Source: Nocardiopsis terrae (lineage in GTDB: Bacteria; Actinomycetota; Actinomycetes; Streptosporangiales; Streptosporangiaceae). Taken from it: DNA of 64,000 nucleotides. The notes beneath the pieces are model-generated. The model was given only the letters and a program-made list of their open reading frames with translations, was not told where the DNA came from and did not search any database. Location: contig NZ_BMXJ01000001.1 in assembly GCF_014651695.1 (NCBI RefSeq), forward strand, positions 288,845 through 352,844. Reading direction: 5' to 3'. This document shows positions 1-11,007 of this stretch, one piece after another (the stretch's first letter is position 1; every line of letters begins with the position of its first letter). Made by a program: the position numbers and the translations under genes.

Positions 1-775
1 CGCGGTGCGCGGACAACGCGGTCACGGCCGCGGTGGCCGCGTCGCACTCGACGAAGGGCCGGTCCCGGCCCTTGGCGTCGCCGAGCAGACGGCTGAGGAA
101 GCGTTTGCGCGAACCCGCCACCAGGACGGGCCGACCCAGTTCGTGGAACCGGTCGAGATGCTGGAGCAGCGCCCAGTTGTGCGCCTGTTCGGGGCGCTTG
201 GAGAATCCCAGCCCCGGGTCCAGAACGATCTGCCCGGGGTCGACACCTGCACTGATCATGGCCTCCATACGGTCGCGGAGCTCATCGAGGACCTCCTGGA
301 CAACATCCGTGTACACGGCACGGCTCTGCATGTCATGACTATGCCCGCGCCAGTGCATCAACACGTAGGCGACACCGGAAGAAGCGACGAGCCGGGCCAT
401 CTCCGGGTCTGCCAGCCCACCACTGACATCGTTGACCAGTACCGCGCCGGCGTCGACCGCCCGCGCGGCGACTTCGGCACGCATGGTGTCGACACTGACC
501 GCGACCCCGCGCGAGGCGAGTTCGCGCACGACCGGCTCGACCCGGCGCAGTTCCTCGGCGGCCTCGACGCGCTGCGCACCGGGGCGGGTGGACTCACCGC
601 CCACGTCGACGATGTCCGCGCCCTCCTCGACGAGGCGCAGACCGTGTTCGATCGCGCGCTCGGGGTCGAACCAGGACCCTCCGTCGGAGAAGGAGTCGGG
701 GGTGACGTTGACGACCCCCATGACCAGGCACCGCCCTCGGTCGGGCAGCCCCGGGAGTGTGTGTTTCGGCGCCAT
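1..775 (-). CDS. folP: Dihydropteroate synthase, 3' end beyond window
   Basis: Condenses 6-hydroxymethyl-dihydropterin diphosphate with p-aminobenzoate to dihydropteroate in folate synthesis. About 258 residues are visible. The N-terminal half carries MGVVNVTPDSFSDGG (pterin and loop-1 signature) and DVGGESTRPG; further on come SVDTMRAEV, NDVSGG, DPGLGFSK and AGSRKRF, all typical DHPS strand motifs in the right order. The gene runs off the left edge, so the last roughly 20 residues are missing. ATG 775 is preferred over the in-frame ATG 781 because AGGGTG lies at good distance only from the former. It follows folE and ftsH on the same strand, the usual actinobacterial ftsH-folE-folP order. 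Confidence 0.95.
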   Translation of the reverse strand, partial: MAPKHTLPGLPDRGRCLVMGVVNVTPDSFSDGGSWFDPERAIEHGLRLVEEGADIVDVGGESTRPGAQRVEAAEELRRVEPVVRELASRGVAVSVDTMRAEVAARAVDAGAVLVNDVSGGLADPEMARLVASSGVAYVLMHWRGHSHDMQSRAVYTDVVQEVLDELRDRMEAMISAGVDPGQIVLDPGLGFSKRPEQAHNWALLQHLDRFHELGRPVLVAGSRKRFLSRLLGDAKGRDRPFVECDAATAAVTALSAHR

Positions 776-796
776 GCGCATCACCCTACGCGCACG

Positions 797-875
797 CCGA
801 GGGGCCGGGGGCACACGGCCCCCGGCCCCTCGGCCGGTGTCGCGGGGGCTCGGGCGTGTCCGGCTGACACGCCCG
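797..875 (-). terminator. Two strong hairpins between folE and folP
   Basis: Positions 797-812 and 818-833 form a perfect 16-bp GC stem with a 5-nt loop. Positions 851-860 and 866-875 form a perfect 10-bp stem, also with a 5-nt loop. There is no U-tract, as is common in actinobacteria. They may end or attenuate ftsH-folE transcripts, so folP could be partly uncoupled from the upstream genes. That they terminate is inference. Confidence 0.55.
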
Positions 876-901
876 GGCCGGCGGGTTCGGCGGCGGTCGG
901 T

Positions 902-1491
902 TCAGTTCCTGCCGAGGATGAGGCTCATGGCCTCGGCCCGGGTGCGGTCGCTGCTCCGGAAGCTGCCCCGCACCGCGGAGGTGACCGTCTTGGCCCCGGG
1001 CTTGCGCACCCCGCGCATGGTCATGCACAGGTGTTCGGCCTCGATGACCACGATCACGCCGCGCGGGTCGAGGTGCTCCATGATCGCGTCGGAGACCTGA
1101 CCGGTCAGACGCTCCTGCACCTGCGGGCGGCGGGCGTAGACGTCGACCAGCCGGGCGAGCTTGCTCAGCCCGGTGATGCGGCCGTGCGCCCCCGGGATGT
1201 AGCCCACGTGCGCGACCCCGTAGAACGGCACGAGGTGGTGTTCGCAGGTCGAGTACAGCTCGATGTCCTTGACCAGGACCATTTCCTCGTGGTCGGCCTC
1301 GAAGACCGTGGTGAGGACGTCACCGGGCTTCTGTCCGAGTCCGGCGAACTGCTCCTCGTAGGCCCGGGCGACCCGCTCGGGGGTCTTGGTCAGTCCGTCG
1401 CGGTCGGGGTCCTCCCCGATGGCGATGAGGATCTCCCGGACGGCGCGGGCGATGCGCTCGCGGTCCACGGGTCTGGCGGGCAGGTCCTCGC

Positions 1492-1495
<4 letters not shown>
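902..1495 (-). CDS. folE: GTP cyclohydrolase I
   Basis: Converts GTP to 7,8-dihydroneopterin triphosphate, the first step of folate synthesis. 197 aa, normal for the family. Zinc and active-site motifs are intact: [10 protein letters not shown] holds the first Cys and the catalytic His pair, [11 protein letters not shown] the second Cys ligand. [19 protein letters not shown] is the signature helix. The GTG start lies inside the ftsH stop (GTGA, 4-bp overlap), so translation is probably coupled to ftsH. The C-terminal residues are SLILGRN. Confidence 0.97.
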
Positions 1496-3495
<2,000 letters not shown>

Positions 3496-3708
3496 GTGAG
3501 CGGAACCCTGTCGGGTCCGTCCCTCCTGACCAGGCCGCCCGCCCCAGAGGACTTTCCGAAGCAGGACCTATCGGACACGTGCTCCCTGCGATGACGCCGG
3601 GATATTCGACGGTACACCTCGCCGTGCGGAGCGGGCACACCGCTCAGGCCGGACACGGGGCCGTCATGGGGGCAACGACTGCGACCCGTCCGGTTGTTCC
3701 CGGCCGAC

Positions 3709-3737
3709 GCCGTACGGGCCGCAGGGACCCGTACGGC
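3709..3737 (-). terminator. Hairpin downstream of hpt
   Basis: A perfect 10-bp stem (3709-3718 with 3728-3737) around a 9-nt loop starts 11 nt after the hpt stop codon. It separates the hpt operon from ftsH, whose promoter must lie in 3496-3708. Confidence 0.6.
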
Positions 3738-3747
3738 GGCCGTGACG

Positions 3748-4302
3748 CTACTCCTCGTAGACGTGCGGCGCGAGCGTGCCGATGAACGGCAGGTTGCGGT
3801 ACTTCTCGGCGTAGTCGAGCCCGTAGCCGATGATGAACTCGTTGGGCAGGTCGAAGCCGATGTACTTGACGTCGAGGTCGACGTCGAAGGCCAGCGGTTT
3901 GCGGACCATGGTGCAGATCTCCACGGACTTCGGGCCGCGCGACTTCAGGTTGCCGACCAGCCAGGAGAGGGTCAGCCCGGAGTCGATGACGTCCTCGACG
4001 ATCAGGACGTCGCGGTCCTTGATGTCGGTCTCCAGGTCCTTGAGGATGCGCACCACACCCGACGAGGTGGTTCCCGCCCCGTAGGAGGAGACGGCCATCC
4101 AGTCCATGGCGACGGGGCTGTGCAGCGCCCGTGCGAGGTCGGCCATGACCATGACCGCGCCCTTGAGCACCCCGACGATCAGCAGGTCCCTGCCCGCGTA
4201 GTCCGCGTCGATCCGCGCTCCCAGCTCGGCCAGGCGCGCCTTGATCTCTTCCTCGGTGACCAGGACCTTCTCCAGGTCCTGACCCATGTCCTTAGCGTCC
4301 AC
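3748..4302 (-). CDS. hpt: Hypoxanthine phosphoribosyltransferase
   Basis: Purine salvage enzyme joining hypoxanthine or guanine to PRPP. 184 aa from the chosen GTG. The PRPP-binding loop [14 protein letters not shown] and the downstream [16 protein letters not shown] segment are present. The frame stays open much further upstream, but that part is shadow sequence. GTG 4302 has AGGA 8 nt before it, whereas GTG 4308 is too close to it and ATG 4287 has AGGA only 1 nt away. It lies 98 bp after tilS; the tilS-hpt(-ftsH) order is conserved widely in bacteria. Confidence 0.95.
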   Translation of the reverse strand: MDAKDMGQDLEKVLVTEEEIKARLAELGARIDADYAGRDLLIVGVLKGAVMVMADLARALHSPVAMDWMAVSSYGAGTTSSGVVRILKDLETDIKDRDVLIVEDVIDSGLTLSWLVGNLKSRGPKSVEICTMVRKPLAFDVDLDVKYIGFDLPNEFIIGYGLDYAEKYRNLPFIGTLAPHVYEE

Positions 4303-4400
4303 GCTCACTGTCCTCGCTGCTGGTTTCCCCGTTTGCGGCAACCAGGATAAACGTGTCGAACGAGGCCATGGTGCCCGACACCTGGACCGGAGGCTCCGGT

Positions 4401-5378
4401 TCAGCGTTCGAAGAGGATCCTGCCGGCGGCCCGGCGCCCCCGGATCCCGCCGGGCAGGTCGATGTGGGCCTGCCCCCGCCACTCGGTGACCAGGCGATCC
4501 AACTCACGTACGTGGCGTGCGTTCAACGCGCTGGCCGGACAGCCCGCCTGGAGCGCCGCACGGTGCAGCACCCGGGAGCGCAGGGAGGGTTCGGCGCGCT
4601 CCAGCGGCCCCACCGCCAGGTCCGTGCCCTTCCCGCCCGCCAGGGCCCGCCCGTGCAGGTCCGCGGCGAGCGAGTCCAGGGTGTCGGCGTCCGCGCGCAG
4701 CATGCCCGCGGTCCTGGCCAGGGCGGCGGCGATCCCGGGGCCCAGGGCCTTCTCCAGCGCGGGCAGCGCCTCGTGGCGCACCCGGGAACGGGCGAAGCGC
4801 GGGTCGTGGTTGTGCGGGTCCTCCCAGGGGCTGAGCCCCATCAGGGAGCAGGCCGCACGGACCGTGGCACGGTCCAGGTCCAGCAGGGGCCGCAGGTAGC
4901 GGCCGGTGCGCGGGGCCATCCCCGCCAGGGAGCGGGCGCCCGAGCCCCGGGCAAGGCCGAGCAGGACCGTCTCCGCCTGGTCGTCGAGGGTGTGGCCGAG
5001 CAGGACCACCGCGGGTGCGTGGGCGGCGGCCGCCTCCCCGAGCGCCCCGTAGCGGGCGCGCCGTGCCGCAGCCTCGGGTCCGCCGCTGCCCCGGACCCGC
5101 ACCGCGGCGGTCCGGACGGGGTCCAGACCGAGTTTGCGCAGGACGTCCGCCACGGCCTCGGCACGTTCGCCCGAACCCTCCTGGAGGCCGTGGTCGACGG
5201 TGACCGCTCCCGCGGCCACCCCCGACCGGGGGGCCTCGAAGGCCACCGCGCCGGCCAGGGCCAGGGAGTCGGCACCGCCGCTGCACGCCACCAGGGCGGT
5301 GGTCCCGTCGGGCAGCTCGGACAGCACCCGCCGGACCGCCGAACGGACGGCGGCCACGGCGGGGGGCGGCCCGCTCAC
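4401..5378 (-). CDS. tilS: tRNA(Ile)-lysidine synthase
   Basis: Modifies C34 of tRNA-Ile(CAU) to lysidine so that it reads AUA. 325 aa. The PP-loop ATP-pyrophosphatase motif [11 protein letters not shown] sits near residue 30, followed by [10 protein letters not shown] and [17 protein letters not shown], all standard for TilS. A C-terminal region with [16 protein letters not shown] corresponds to the small substrate-binding domain; this is a short actinobacterial-type TilS. Start is GTG 5378, overlapping the upstream gene's TGA by 4 bp (GTGA), which implies coupling. Confidence 0.95.
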   Translation of the reverse strand: MSGPPPAVAAVRSAVRRVLSELPDGTTALVACSGGADSLALAGAVAFEAPRSGVAAGAVTVDHGLQEGSGERAEAVADVLRKLGLDPVRTAAVRVRGSGGPEAAARRARYGALGEAAAAHAPAVVLLGHTLDDQAETVLLGLARGSGARSLAGMAPRTGRYLRPLLDLDRATVRAACSLMGLSPWEDPHNHDPRFARSRVRHEALPALEKALGPGIAAALARTAGMLRADADTLDSLAADLHGRALAGGKGTDLAVGPLERAEPSLRSRVLHRAALQAGCPASALNARHVRELDRLVTEWRGQAHIDLPGGIRGRRAAGRILFER

Positions 5379-6460
5379 TCGGTGATGGCGGCGGGGCGCA
5401 CGATCCGCTCGATCCACATAGAGGGGTTGCGGATCTCCTCAAGCGTGGGCAGCGTCTCGGGCGAGGTCCACACCTTGTTGAACTCGGCCATCCCCACCTG
5501 GGCGACGACCTGCCGCACGAAGGCGGCGCCCTCCTCGTACTGCTTCATCTTGAGGTCCATGCCCAGGAGCTGGCGCATGATCCGGTCGATGGGGTTGACG
5601 GTCCGGCGCCGCTTCTGGAAGCGCTTCCGGATGGTCTCGACCGAGGGCACGACCTCCGGACCGACGGCGTCCATCACGTAGTCGCCGTGCCCCTCGGCCA
5701 GGCTCATGACCGCGGTGACCCGGTCCATGAGCGCTTTCTGCTCGGGGCTCTGGAAGGCGGTGAGGAGGTTGCCCTCGCCACCCCGCACCGCGTCGGCCAC
5801 GGCCTCGCCCGCCTGCCGGAGGCGGTCGATCAGGTCCGAGGCGTCCATCTCCGTGGAGAGCAGGAGTTCCTGCATGAGCTCCTGGACGTGCGCCCGCAGC
5901 CACGGCGTGGCCGTGAACTGCATCCGGTGGGTTTCCTCGTGCAGGCAGACCCACAGGCGGAAGTCACGCGAGTCGACGTCCAGCTCACGTTCGGCGCTGA
6001 CGATGTTGGGGGCCACCAGGGTCAGGCGCCCGGTCGGCGAGCTGCCGTCCGGGTCCGGCGGCAGGAAGAGTTCGTACTGGCCGAGGACCCGCCCGGCCAG
6101 GTAGGACAGGACCGCCCCGAGCTGTACCCCGGTGATCCGCGAACCGACCGCGTTGGTCAGGTTCCCGGCCGGGCTGTTGTTCAGCCGGTCGGCGCCCATC
6201 TGTTGGAGCACGGGTTCGAGCACCACCCGAAACCCGTCGACGTTGGCTCGAATCCATCCCGGGCGGTCGACGACGACCGCCGGCCCGGAGGGTTCGAGGG
6301 GGTTCATTCCGGTGAATTCGCGCACATGCCCGGCCGCCACGGTGGAGAGCTCGCGCAACTGCGCCACGGCCTGCCGCGCGTCGGACAGGTCCACCTGCGG
6401 CCCAGGGCGCACGAGGCGGACACCGGTGTTGACGGCTACGTCCCAGTCGATCACAGTCAC
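5375..6460 (-). CDS. Zinc-dependent metalloprotease-like protein, DUF2342 family
   Basis: 361 aa. Matches the actinobacterial family often labelled coenzyme F420 biosynthesis-associated protein or zinc-dependent metalloprotease (DUF2342). A zincin motif HEETH lies at residues 174-178 within [13 protein letters not shown]. Upstream are [13 protein letters not shown] and the family's N-terminal half. Its substrate is not established. It opens the operon DUF2342-tilS-hpt and overlaps tilS by 4 bp, an arrangement common in actinobacteria; the link to tRNA modification may be only positional. No signal peptide is visible, so it is probably cytoplasmic. Confidence 0.88.
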   Translation of the reverse strand: MTVIDWDVAVNTGVRLVRPGPQVDLSDARQAVAQLRELSTVAAGHVREFTGMNPLEPSGPAVVVDRPGWIRANVDGFRVVLEPVLQQMGADRLNNSPAGNLTNAVGSRITGVQLGAVLSYLAGRVLGQYELFLPPDPDGSSPTGRLTLVAPNIVSAERELDVDSRDFRLWVCLHEETHRMQFTATPWLRAHVQELMQELLLSTEMDASDLIDRLRQAGEAVADAVRGGEGNLLTAFQSPEQKALMDRVTAVMSLAEGHGDYVMDAVGPEVVPSVETIRKRFQKRRRTVNPIDRIMRQLLGMDLKMKQYEEGAAFVRQVVAQVGMAEFNKVWTSPETLPTLEEIRNPSMWIERIVRPAAITE

Positions 6461-6679
6461 ACCGCCAGCCTACCCACGCCAAGCCCGGCGGCACGGGGAT
6501 CAGGGCTCTATTTCAGGGCAGGTCCGGGGTCAACCCCGAGAAGGACCGAAAGAGATCCCACCCCCGAGGCCCGCTCACCCAGCCGCGAGAGAACTCCCCT
6601 CCACCTGAGTCACGGAGGAGCACCCTCCCGCCCACCTGAGCCACAGGGGAAGCACCTCCCCACTCACCGTCACCCCAGG

Positions 6680-6838
6680 GGGTGTTCTTTCGTTCGGGCG
6701 CCGCCAGGGTTCTGCAAGACGAGTCAAGCCGTCGGCGAGGAACGAGCCAGGCGCAGACGAGGATGAAGAATCCCTGGCTTATTGGGCGCCCGAACACGGG
6801 CCGAAGCGAAGCGGAGGCCCAAAAGATCAAGAACACCC
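6680..6838. repeat. Nested inverted-repeat element behind dacB
   Basis: The 366-bp gap 6461-6826 has no credible gene. Its right part holds nested inverted repeats. Arms 6680-6689/6829-6838 pair over 10 bp and overlap the dacB stop. Arms 6692-6702/6785-6795 pair perfectly over 11 bp. Arms 6703-6713/6768-6779 pair with one bulge. A small hairpin closes on GGGCC/GGCCC near 6799-6819. The left part (about 6592-6656) has two imperfect 30-nt direct copies beginning CCACCTGAG. On the minus strand the element would form the 3' end of the dacB transcript. A terminator, a structured RNA or a dispersed palindromic repeat are all possible. Confidence 0.55.
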
Positions 6839-8182
6839 GCACTGGCTGAGTGCGGCCGCCAGGGTGTCCAGTTGGGGCCCGGAGGCGCCTGGGCTGTTGG
6901 CCATCAGGGCGAACACGAACACGTTGCCCTCCTGGTCGTGGATGGTTCCGGCCAGGGTGCTCACTCCGTTCAGGGTTCCGGTCTTGCCGCGGACCATTCC
7001 TGCTGCGGCGCTGGAGCTGGAGTACTCGGAGTAGCGCCCGGCGAGGGTTCCGGTGGAGTGGGCGGTGGGCAGGCCCGTGATGGTCGCGTTGAGCCGCGGC
7101 TGCTCGGCGGCCGTGGTGACCAGTTCGACGAGGGCGCGGGGTGTGATGCGGTTCTCGGTGCTCAGGCCGCTGTTGTCGGACAGGCTGACCCCGTCGATGC
7201 CCAGGGAGTCCATCGTCCGGTGGGTGGCGGTCGCGGCCCCGGAGGCGTCGGGTTCCTCCCCCAGTTCGAGTGCGGCGATCCGGCCGAGGGACTCGGCCAT
7301 GTTGTTGTCGCTGGCCAGCATCATGTGCTCGACCAGGGCGTGCATGGGCATGGAGTCGACGGCTGCGACCGGGTCGCCGGCGGCCTCCTCCTCGGTCGGG
7401 GTGCCGTCGACGGTCAGCCCGGCCTTCTCCAGTTGGTCGGCGAAGGCCTCCGCGGCGGCGAGGGGCGGGTTCGGGGAGCGGGTGGACACGTCCGGGTCCA
7501 CCCGGCCGCTGTCGATCATCAGCGCGTGGATGGTGGCGGTGCTGCCTTCGGTGACGTAGTTGGGTTTCCAGCCGGGCGCGGTGTCCGGTCCGGTGAAGTA
7601 CGAGTCGTCGTACCCGACGGAGACGGTGTCCGGGCCCGGGTCGGCGAGGGCGGAGGCGGTGTCCTCGGCGAGCTCCTCCAGGGTGGCTACCTGCGGGTAA
7701 GCTGCGGAGTCGGCGGTCGCGGTCAGCGTCACGTCGCCCTCACCGCGTAGCACCACGCGGTTCTGCGCCGGGTCGAAGTAGGCCTCGGTCCGCAGCACGT
7801 GGTCGGGGCCGACGGCGTCCAGGACGGTGACGGCCGTGGCGATCTTCGTGGTCGACGCCGGGGTCACCGGGGCGTCCGCGTCCCGTTCGAAGAGCGTCTG
7901 TCCTGTTGCGCCGTCAATCACGTAACCGGAGAGGCCGTCCCCGAGCCCGGAAGCCGACATGGGATCATCAAGAACGTCCGCGATCCGATCCGGGTCCGCC
8001 GGGGTCGGGGCCGCGGGTGCAACCGCCGCCACGCCGTCGGCGTGCGTGACGGGGTTGGGCACCGCCGGAAGCGGCCGTGCCTCGATCACGTCCAGGGCGA
8101 CGAACCCAGTGATCAGCACGAATATGTTGAGCAGGGCCAGCGCGAGGAACGCCTCGCCTCGTACCCGTCGCACCCGGGGCAC
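6827..8182 (-). CDS. dacB: D-alanyl-D-alanine carboxypeptidase/endopeptidase (PBP4, S13)
   Basis: Cell-wall enzyme trimming or cleaving peptidoglycan stem peptides. 451 aa from GTG 8182 (AAGGG just upstream). An N-terminal membrane anchor or uncleaved signal spans residues 10-30. The catalytic SxxK is S110-TTK in TPASTTKIATA, the SxN-type triad is SDNN in MLASDNNMAESLG, and the KTG box is VRGKTGTL near the C-terminus. The order and spacing fit the S13 family, with its inserted domains between SxxK and SxN. The C-terminus ends in CGCS, two cysteines in the last four residues, which is a little odd. It is divergent from ppa. Confidence 0.93.
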   Translation of the reverse strand: MPRVRRVRGEAFLALALLNIFVLITGFVALDVIEARPLPAVPNPVTHADGVAAVAPAAPTPADPDRIADVLDDPMSASGLGDGLSGYVIDGATGQTLFERDADAPVTPASTTKIATAVTVLDAVGPDHVLRTEAYFDPAQNRVVLRGEGDVTLTATADSAAYPQVATLEELAEDTASALADPGPDTVSVGYDDSYFTGPDTAPGWKPNYVTEGSTATIHALMIDSGRVDPDVSTRSPNPPLAAAEAFADQLEKAGLTVDGTPTEEEAAGDPVAAVDSMPMHALVEHMMLASDNNMAESLGRIAALELGEEPDASGAATATHRTMDSLGIDGVSLSDNSGLSTENRITPRALVELVTTAAEQPRLNATITGLPTAHSTGTLAGRYSEYSSSSAAAGMVRGKTGTLNGVSTLAGTIHDQEGNVFVFALMANSPGASGPQLDTLAAALSQCGCS

Positions 8183-8258
8183 CTGCCCTTCCTTCGGTGT
8201 CGCGGCCTGACGTTGTAGTTATACGGCGACATTAGTCGCATTGGGAGCCGAGATCAGC

Positions 8259-8783
8259 ATGGAATTCGACGTTACGATCGAGATCCCCAAGGGGGAGCGC
8301 AACAAGTACGAGGTGGACCACGAGACAGGTCGTATCCGTCTCGACCGCATGCTGTTCACCTCCACGACCTACCCCGCCGACTACGGTTTCGTCGAGGGGA
8401 CGCTCGGCGAGGACGGCGACCCCTTGGACGCTCTTGTCCTGCTCAAGGCTCCGACTTTCCCGGGTTGCCTGATCCGGGCGCGTGCCATCGGCATGTTCCG
8501 CATGCGTGACGAGGCGGGCGGCGACGACAAGCTGCTGTGCGTTCCGGCGACGGACCCGCGCCAGGAGCACCTGCGTGACATTCACCACGTCAACGAGTTC
8601 GAGCGCCTCGAGATCGAGCACTTCTTCACCGTGTACAAGGACCTTGAGCCCGGCAAGTCCGTGGAGGGCGCCAGCTGGGCCGGCCGCCACGACGCCGAGC
8701 AGGAGATCATCGCCTCGGTGAAGCGCGCCGAAGAGGCCGGTACGCACGGTGACGCATCGCACATCACCAGCGAGGGCAAGTAA
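8259..8783 (+). CDS. ppa: Inorganic pyrophosphatase, family I
   Basis: Hydrolyses pyrophosphate to pull biosynthetic reactions forward; soluble and Mg-dependent. 174 aa. Starts [12 protein letters not shown], the standard actinobacterial N-terminus; the frame is open 18 bp further to a TTG, but ATG 8259 matches the family. [12 protein letters not shown] holds the metal-binding Asp residues and [11 protein letters not shown] the classic strand. The C-terminal tail is short and charged. Single gene, divergent from dacB with a 76-bp shared promoter region. Confidence 0.97.
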   Translation: MEFDVTIEIPKGERNKYEVDHETGRIRLDRMLFTSTTYPADYGFVEGTLGEDGDPLDALVLLKAPTFPGCLIRARAIGMFRMRDEAGGDDKLLCVPATDPRQEHLRDIHHVNEFERLEIEHFFTVYKDLEPGKSVEGASWAGRHDAEQEIIASVKRAEEAGTHGDASHITSEGK

Positions 8784-8817
8784 CCGGCAGCACCACACCC
8801 GTCTCGGTGTCTCGTAG

Positions 8818-8844
8818 GGCCCGGCAGGGGTTTCCCGCCGGGCC
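8818..8844. terminator. Hairpin between convergent ppa and 8916 gene
   Basis: GGCCCGGC (8818-8825) pairs perfectly with 8837-8844 around an 11-nt loop and is followed by TTCG. It lies between two convergent genes and could serve both strands. Confidence 0.6.
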
Positions 8845-8915
8845 TTCGCCGTACCCGCGATGCCCGGAGCACCCTCCGCGCCGCCTCCGACGGCTCTGCG
8901 GGCAGGCCCGGGGGA

Positions 8916-9503
8916 TCACAGGGCTCCGGTGCTCCGGGAGGCCCCCGCCCCCACTTCCCGTCCGGGGTCCCGGGCGAGCGCGTATCCGGCCAGCGCGAGC
9001 ACCAGGAGCGCGCACAGCACGGCGAGGGCGACGGGCAGCGCGGCCAGCAGTCCGCGTGAGACGTGCGGGGCGTCGGGGGGCAGCGGGAAGCCGTCGCGGC
9101 CGAAGCGGTCGGCCCGTGCCGCCACGTGCGTTCGGTAGCCGTCCAGTTCGGGGCCGCACATCGCCTTCAGCACCCGCATCCGGACCAGGTCCGTCCTCTC
9201 CGGCAGCGCGAGGGCGGGCGCGTCGTCCGCGGGGGCCACGCGTGCCCGGTGTCGTGCGCACTCCGCTTCGGCCAGCGCGTGCAGCCACTCCCCCAGCCGT
9301 TCGGCGTCCGGCAGCCGCCGGATGTGCGCGTGGGCGGCGATCAGGGTGTCCCTGAGGACGACGTGCGCGGCGTCCCTGTCACGGAGAACCAGGATGCAAC
9401 GCCGGTACAGCTCCTCTCCGTAGGCGTCGAGGAGCCGCACGTACGCGTCTGCCGACGGGGTCTGGCCGGAGCGCAGGGCGTGCAGAAGATCCTGGTCCGT
9501 CAT
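8916..9503 (-). CDS. Membrane-anchored protein with sigma-region-2-like N-terminus
   Basis: 195 aa from ATG 9503. Residues about 18-80 look like a sigma-70 region 2 fold (YGEELYRRCILVLRDRDAA, then a helix ending RRLPDAERLGEWLHAL). No region 4 helix-turn-helix follows. Instead there is a charged middle (residues 90-150) and one membrane helix, about 157-178 (LLAALPVALAVLCALLVLAL). The similarity to ECF sigma factors is judged by eye. A protein with region 2 only and a membrane anchor could act as an anti-sigma or decoy, but no function is assigned. Confidence 0.75.
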   Translation of the reverse strand: MTDQDLLHALRSGQTPSADAYVRLLDAYGEELYRRCILVLRDRDAAHVVLRDTLIAAHAHIRRLPDAERLGEWLHALAEAECARHRARVAPADDAPALALPERTDLVRMRVLKAMCGPELDGYRTHVAARADRFGRDGFPLPPDAPHVSRGLLAALPVALAVLCALLVLALAGYALARDPGREVGAGASRSTGAL

Positions 9504-9564
9504 AGCCCTAGAATCTACGCCGCGCACGGGACGGTGCTCTCCGGTTTGTCGAAAGACGCACCGT

Positions 9565-9951
9565 TCACCCGGAGTGGCGCGGGGGGTGTCGGCGGCCCGG
9601 AGCCGTTGGGTCCTGCGGGCCCTGCGGGGGTTCCGGTCCCCCGGGCGGCTCCTCGGTCCCCTCTCCGCCGGCGTCCCGGCCCGGTTCGGGGAACAGGGAC
9701 CGTGCGTACCGTGACCGCGCCCACAGGAGCACGTGGGTGAGCACGGTCAGGAAGGCCACCAGCAGCGCCGCCTCGGGCCCCAGGAAGCCGAGCGCCATCA
9801 CACCGGCGGTGACCACGACGAGGGCGCGCACCAGCACACGTGCCCACAGCCCCTGGGCCTCCGGGTTCAAGGCTGCCCTCTGGGGACGGACGGCTGCACG
9901 GCCACTCCTGTCACTACGGCTGTACTGGGGGATGGGGCCCGGTCCGGCGGA
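9565..9951 (-). CDS. Small two-helix membrane protein, unknown
   Basis: About 128 aa from GTG 9951; the start is uncertain because the frame is open to 10041. Two adjacent hydrophobic segments (VLVRALVVVTAGVMALGF and AALLVAFLTVLTHVLLW) are followed by a polar, Pro/Gly/Glu-rich tail. No family recognised. It may be cotranscribed with the 8916-9503 gene, whose start is 62 bp away. Confidence 0.6.
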   Translation of the reverse strand, partial: SAGPGPIPQYSRSDRSGRAAVRPQRAALNPEAQGLWARVLVRALVVVTAGVMALGFLGPEAALLVAFLTVLTHVLLWARSRYARSLFPEPGRDAGGEGTEEPPGGPEPPQGPQDPTAPGRRHPPRHSG

Positions 9952-10094
9952 CACGCCGTGTTCTCGGGATCCACATGTCACCACCACCGGACGCCGCCCG
10001 CAACACGTTCCGGACGTGCGGGTGAGCGGTACGACACGCACGATTCCCGGCGTTCGCTTGACTCACCACCGGCTTTGCTGGTCTCCTTACCTTC

Positions 10095-10190
10095 ATGTAT
10101 CCGCGCACCCGCACCGACGCCACGGCTCGTACGACCCCCGGGGTCTCCTGCCACCTGGCCCGTGCGGCGTGTCCGTGTTGTCGTCACTGA
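10095..10190 (+). CDS. Putative cysteine-rich leader peptide
   Basis: A 31-codon frame from ATG 10095 to TGA 10190 ends in SCHLARAACPCCRH. It has four cysteines, three of them TGT codons crowded just before the stop (TGT CCG TGT TGT), which is unusual in a genome this rich in GC. The core HLARAAC resembles the HVDLxRVASAxC pattern of actinobacterial putative leader peptides found before sulfur-metabolism genes. No Shine-Dalgarno is obvious. The next gene, 232 bp downstream, is a cupin. Cysteine-dependent attenuation is inference. Confidence 0.5.
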   Translation: MYPRTRTDATARTTPGVSCHLARAACPCCRH

Positions 10191-10300
10191 GTCGTAGCCG
10201 AGGGGTCTTCGTCGACCGACCCCGCACGACCGGTCCGTGAGCGGCCTCCACCGTCCGGTGTGAGGGGCCTGCGAGCGGCCTACACCAGGGTGATTCTCCC

Positions 10301-10320
10301 CTCCGAACGCCCGTTCGGAG
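10301..10320 (+). promoter_or_regulatory. Hairpin between leader peptide and cupin gene
   Basis: CTCCGAACG pairs perfectly with CGTTCGGAG around a 2-nt loop. A second, bulged stem lies at about 10257-10286. These are candidate attenuator structures downstream of the Cys-rich peptide. The rest of 10191-10421 shows no gene. Confidence 0.4.
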
Positions 10321-10421
10321 CGACTGGCCCTGCCGCCCCGGCACCCCCGGGGTTCCCTGACGACATCCTCGCGGCCCCTGGCGTCAGCCCCGGCCGCGTA
10401 CACGTGAAGGATCTTCTCACG

Positions 10422-10982
10422 ATGCCCCAGCAGGCCTCCGCCGTGACCGCCGTTCGCCCCGACCCGACCGAACGCGCCCCCCACCCCCGTGCCACGACCG
10501 TCTCCCTGGACGGGATCGGTGACGTGGTCGACGCCGGACGCCCCTCCGGCTACGCCCACCTGGGCGGACTCCGGCTGCCCACCACCGGCCAACTGGTCGC
10601 CGCCGCACGCGGAGCCGCCTCCGCCCTGCGCCGGCCGACCCTGTGGCCGACCCGGCGCGGACGCTGGCAGCCCGCGCCCCGCAGTGCCCGACGGCACGCC
10701 AGCGGCCGTTTCCGGGTGACCGCCGTGGCCCTGGAACCGAACAGCTTCGTGCCCGGCCCGACGCCGCGCTCCGGCCGCCCGCACACCATGGAGGTCCTGC
10801 ACCTGGTCAGCGGGAAGGCTCACCTGATCACTTCCGGCCCCGACGGCCAGATGCGTTCGGCCGCCGAGCTGGCCGTGGGACGGACCCGCGTGGTGGGCGA
10901 CGTCGGCGCCCCCGGCCGGGGCCACCACCATCTGGTCAACACCGGTGACGAGGTCGCCGTGCTGGTCCGGGTGACCGCCTGA
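10422..10982 (+). CDS. Cupin-fold protein, possibly cysteine-dioxygenase-like
   Basis: 186 aa from ATG 10422, with AAGGA 10 nt upstream. The C-terminal half reads as a cupin: HTMEVLHLVSGKAHLI for the first barrel motif and GRGHHHLVNTGDEVAVLV for the second, with His residues in likely metal positions. The N-terminal half (SLDGIGDVVDAG, GGLRLPTTGQLVAAARG) is not recognised. Length and the preceding Cys-rich leader peptide are compatible with a thiol dioxygenase, but the standard CDO signature is not complete, so only the cupin fold is claimed. Confidence 0.75.
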   Translation: MPQQASAVTAVRPDPTERAPHPRATTVSLDGIGDVVDAGRPSGYAHLGGLRLPTTGQLVAAARGAASALRRPTLWPTRRGRWQPAPRSARRHASGRFRVTAVALEPNSFVPGPTPRSGRPHTMEVLHLVSGKAHLITSGPDGQMRSAAELAVGRTRVVGDVGAPGRGHHHLVNTGDEVAVLVRVTA

Positions 10983-11007
10983 TCCAGGGGCGCACCGCAC
11001 CGACCGC

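Noticed and set aside
6513-6842. 109-codon minus-strand frame behind dacB
   Set aside because: Runs through the inverted-repeat element, has no ribosome site and no protein-like pattern.
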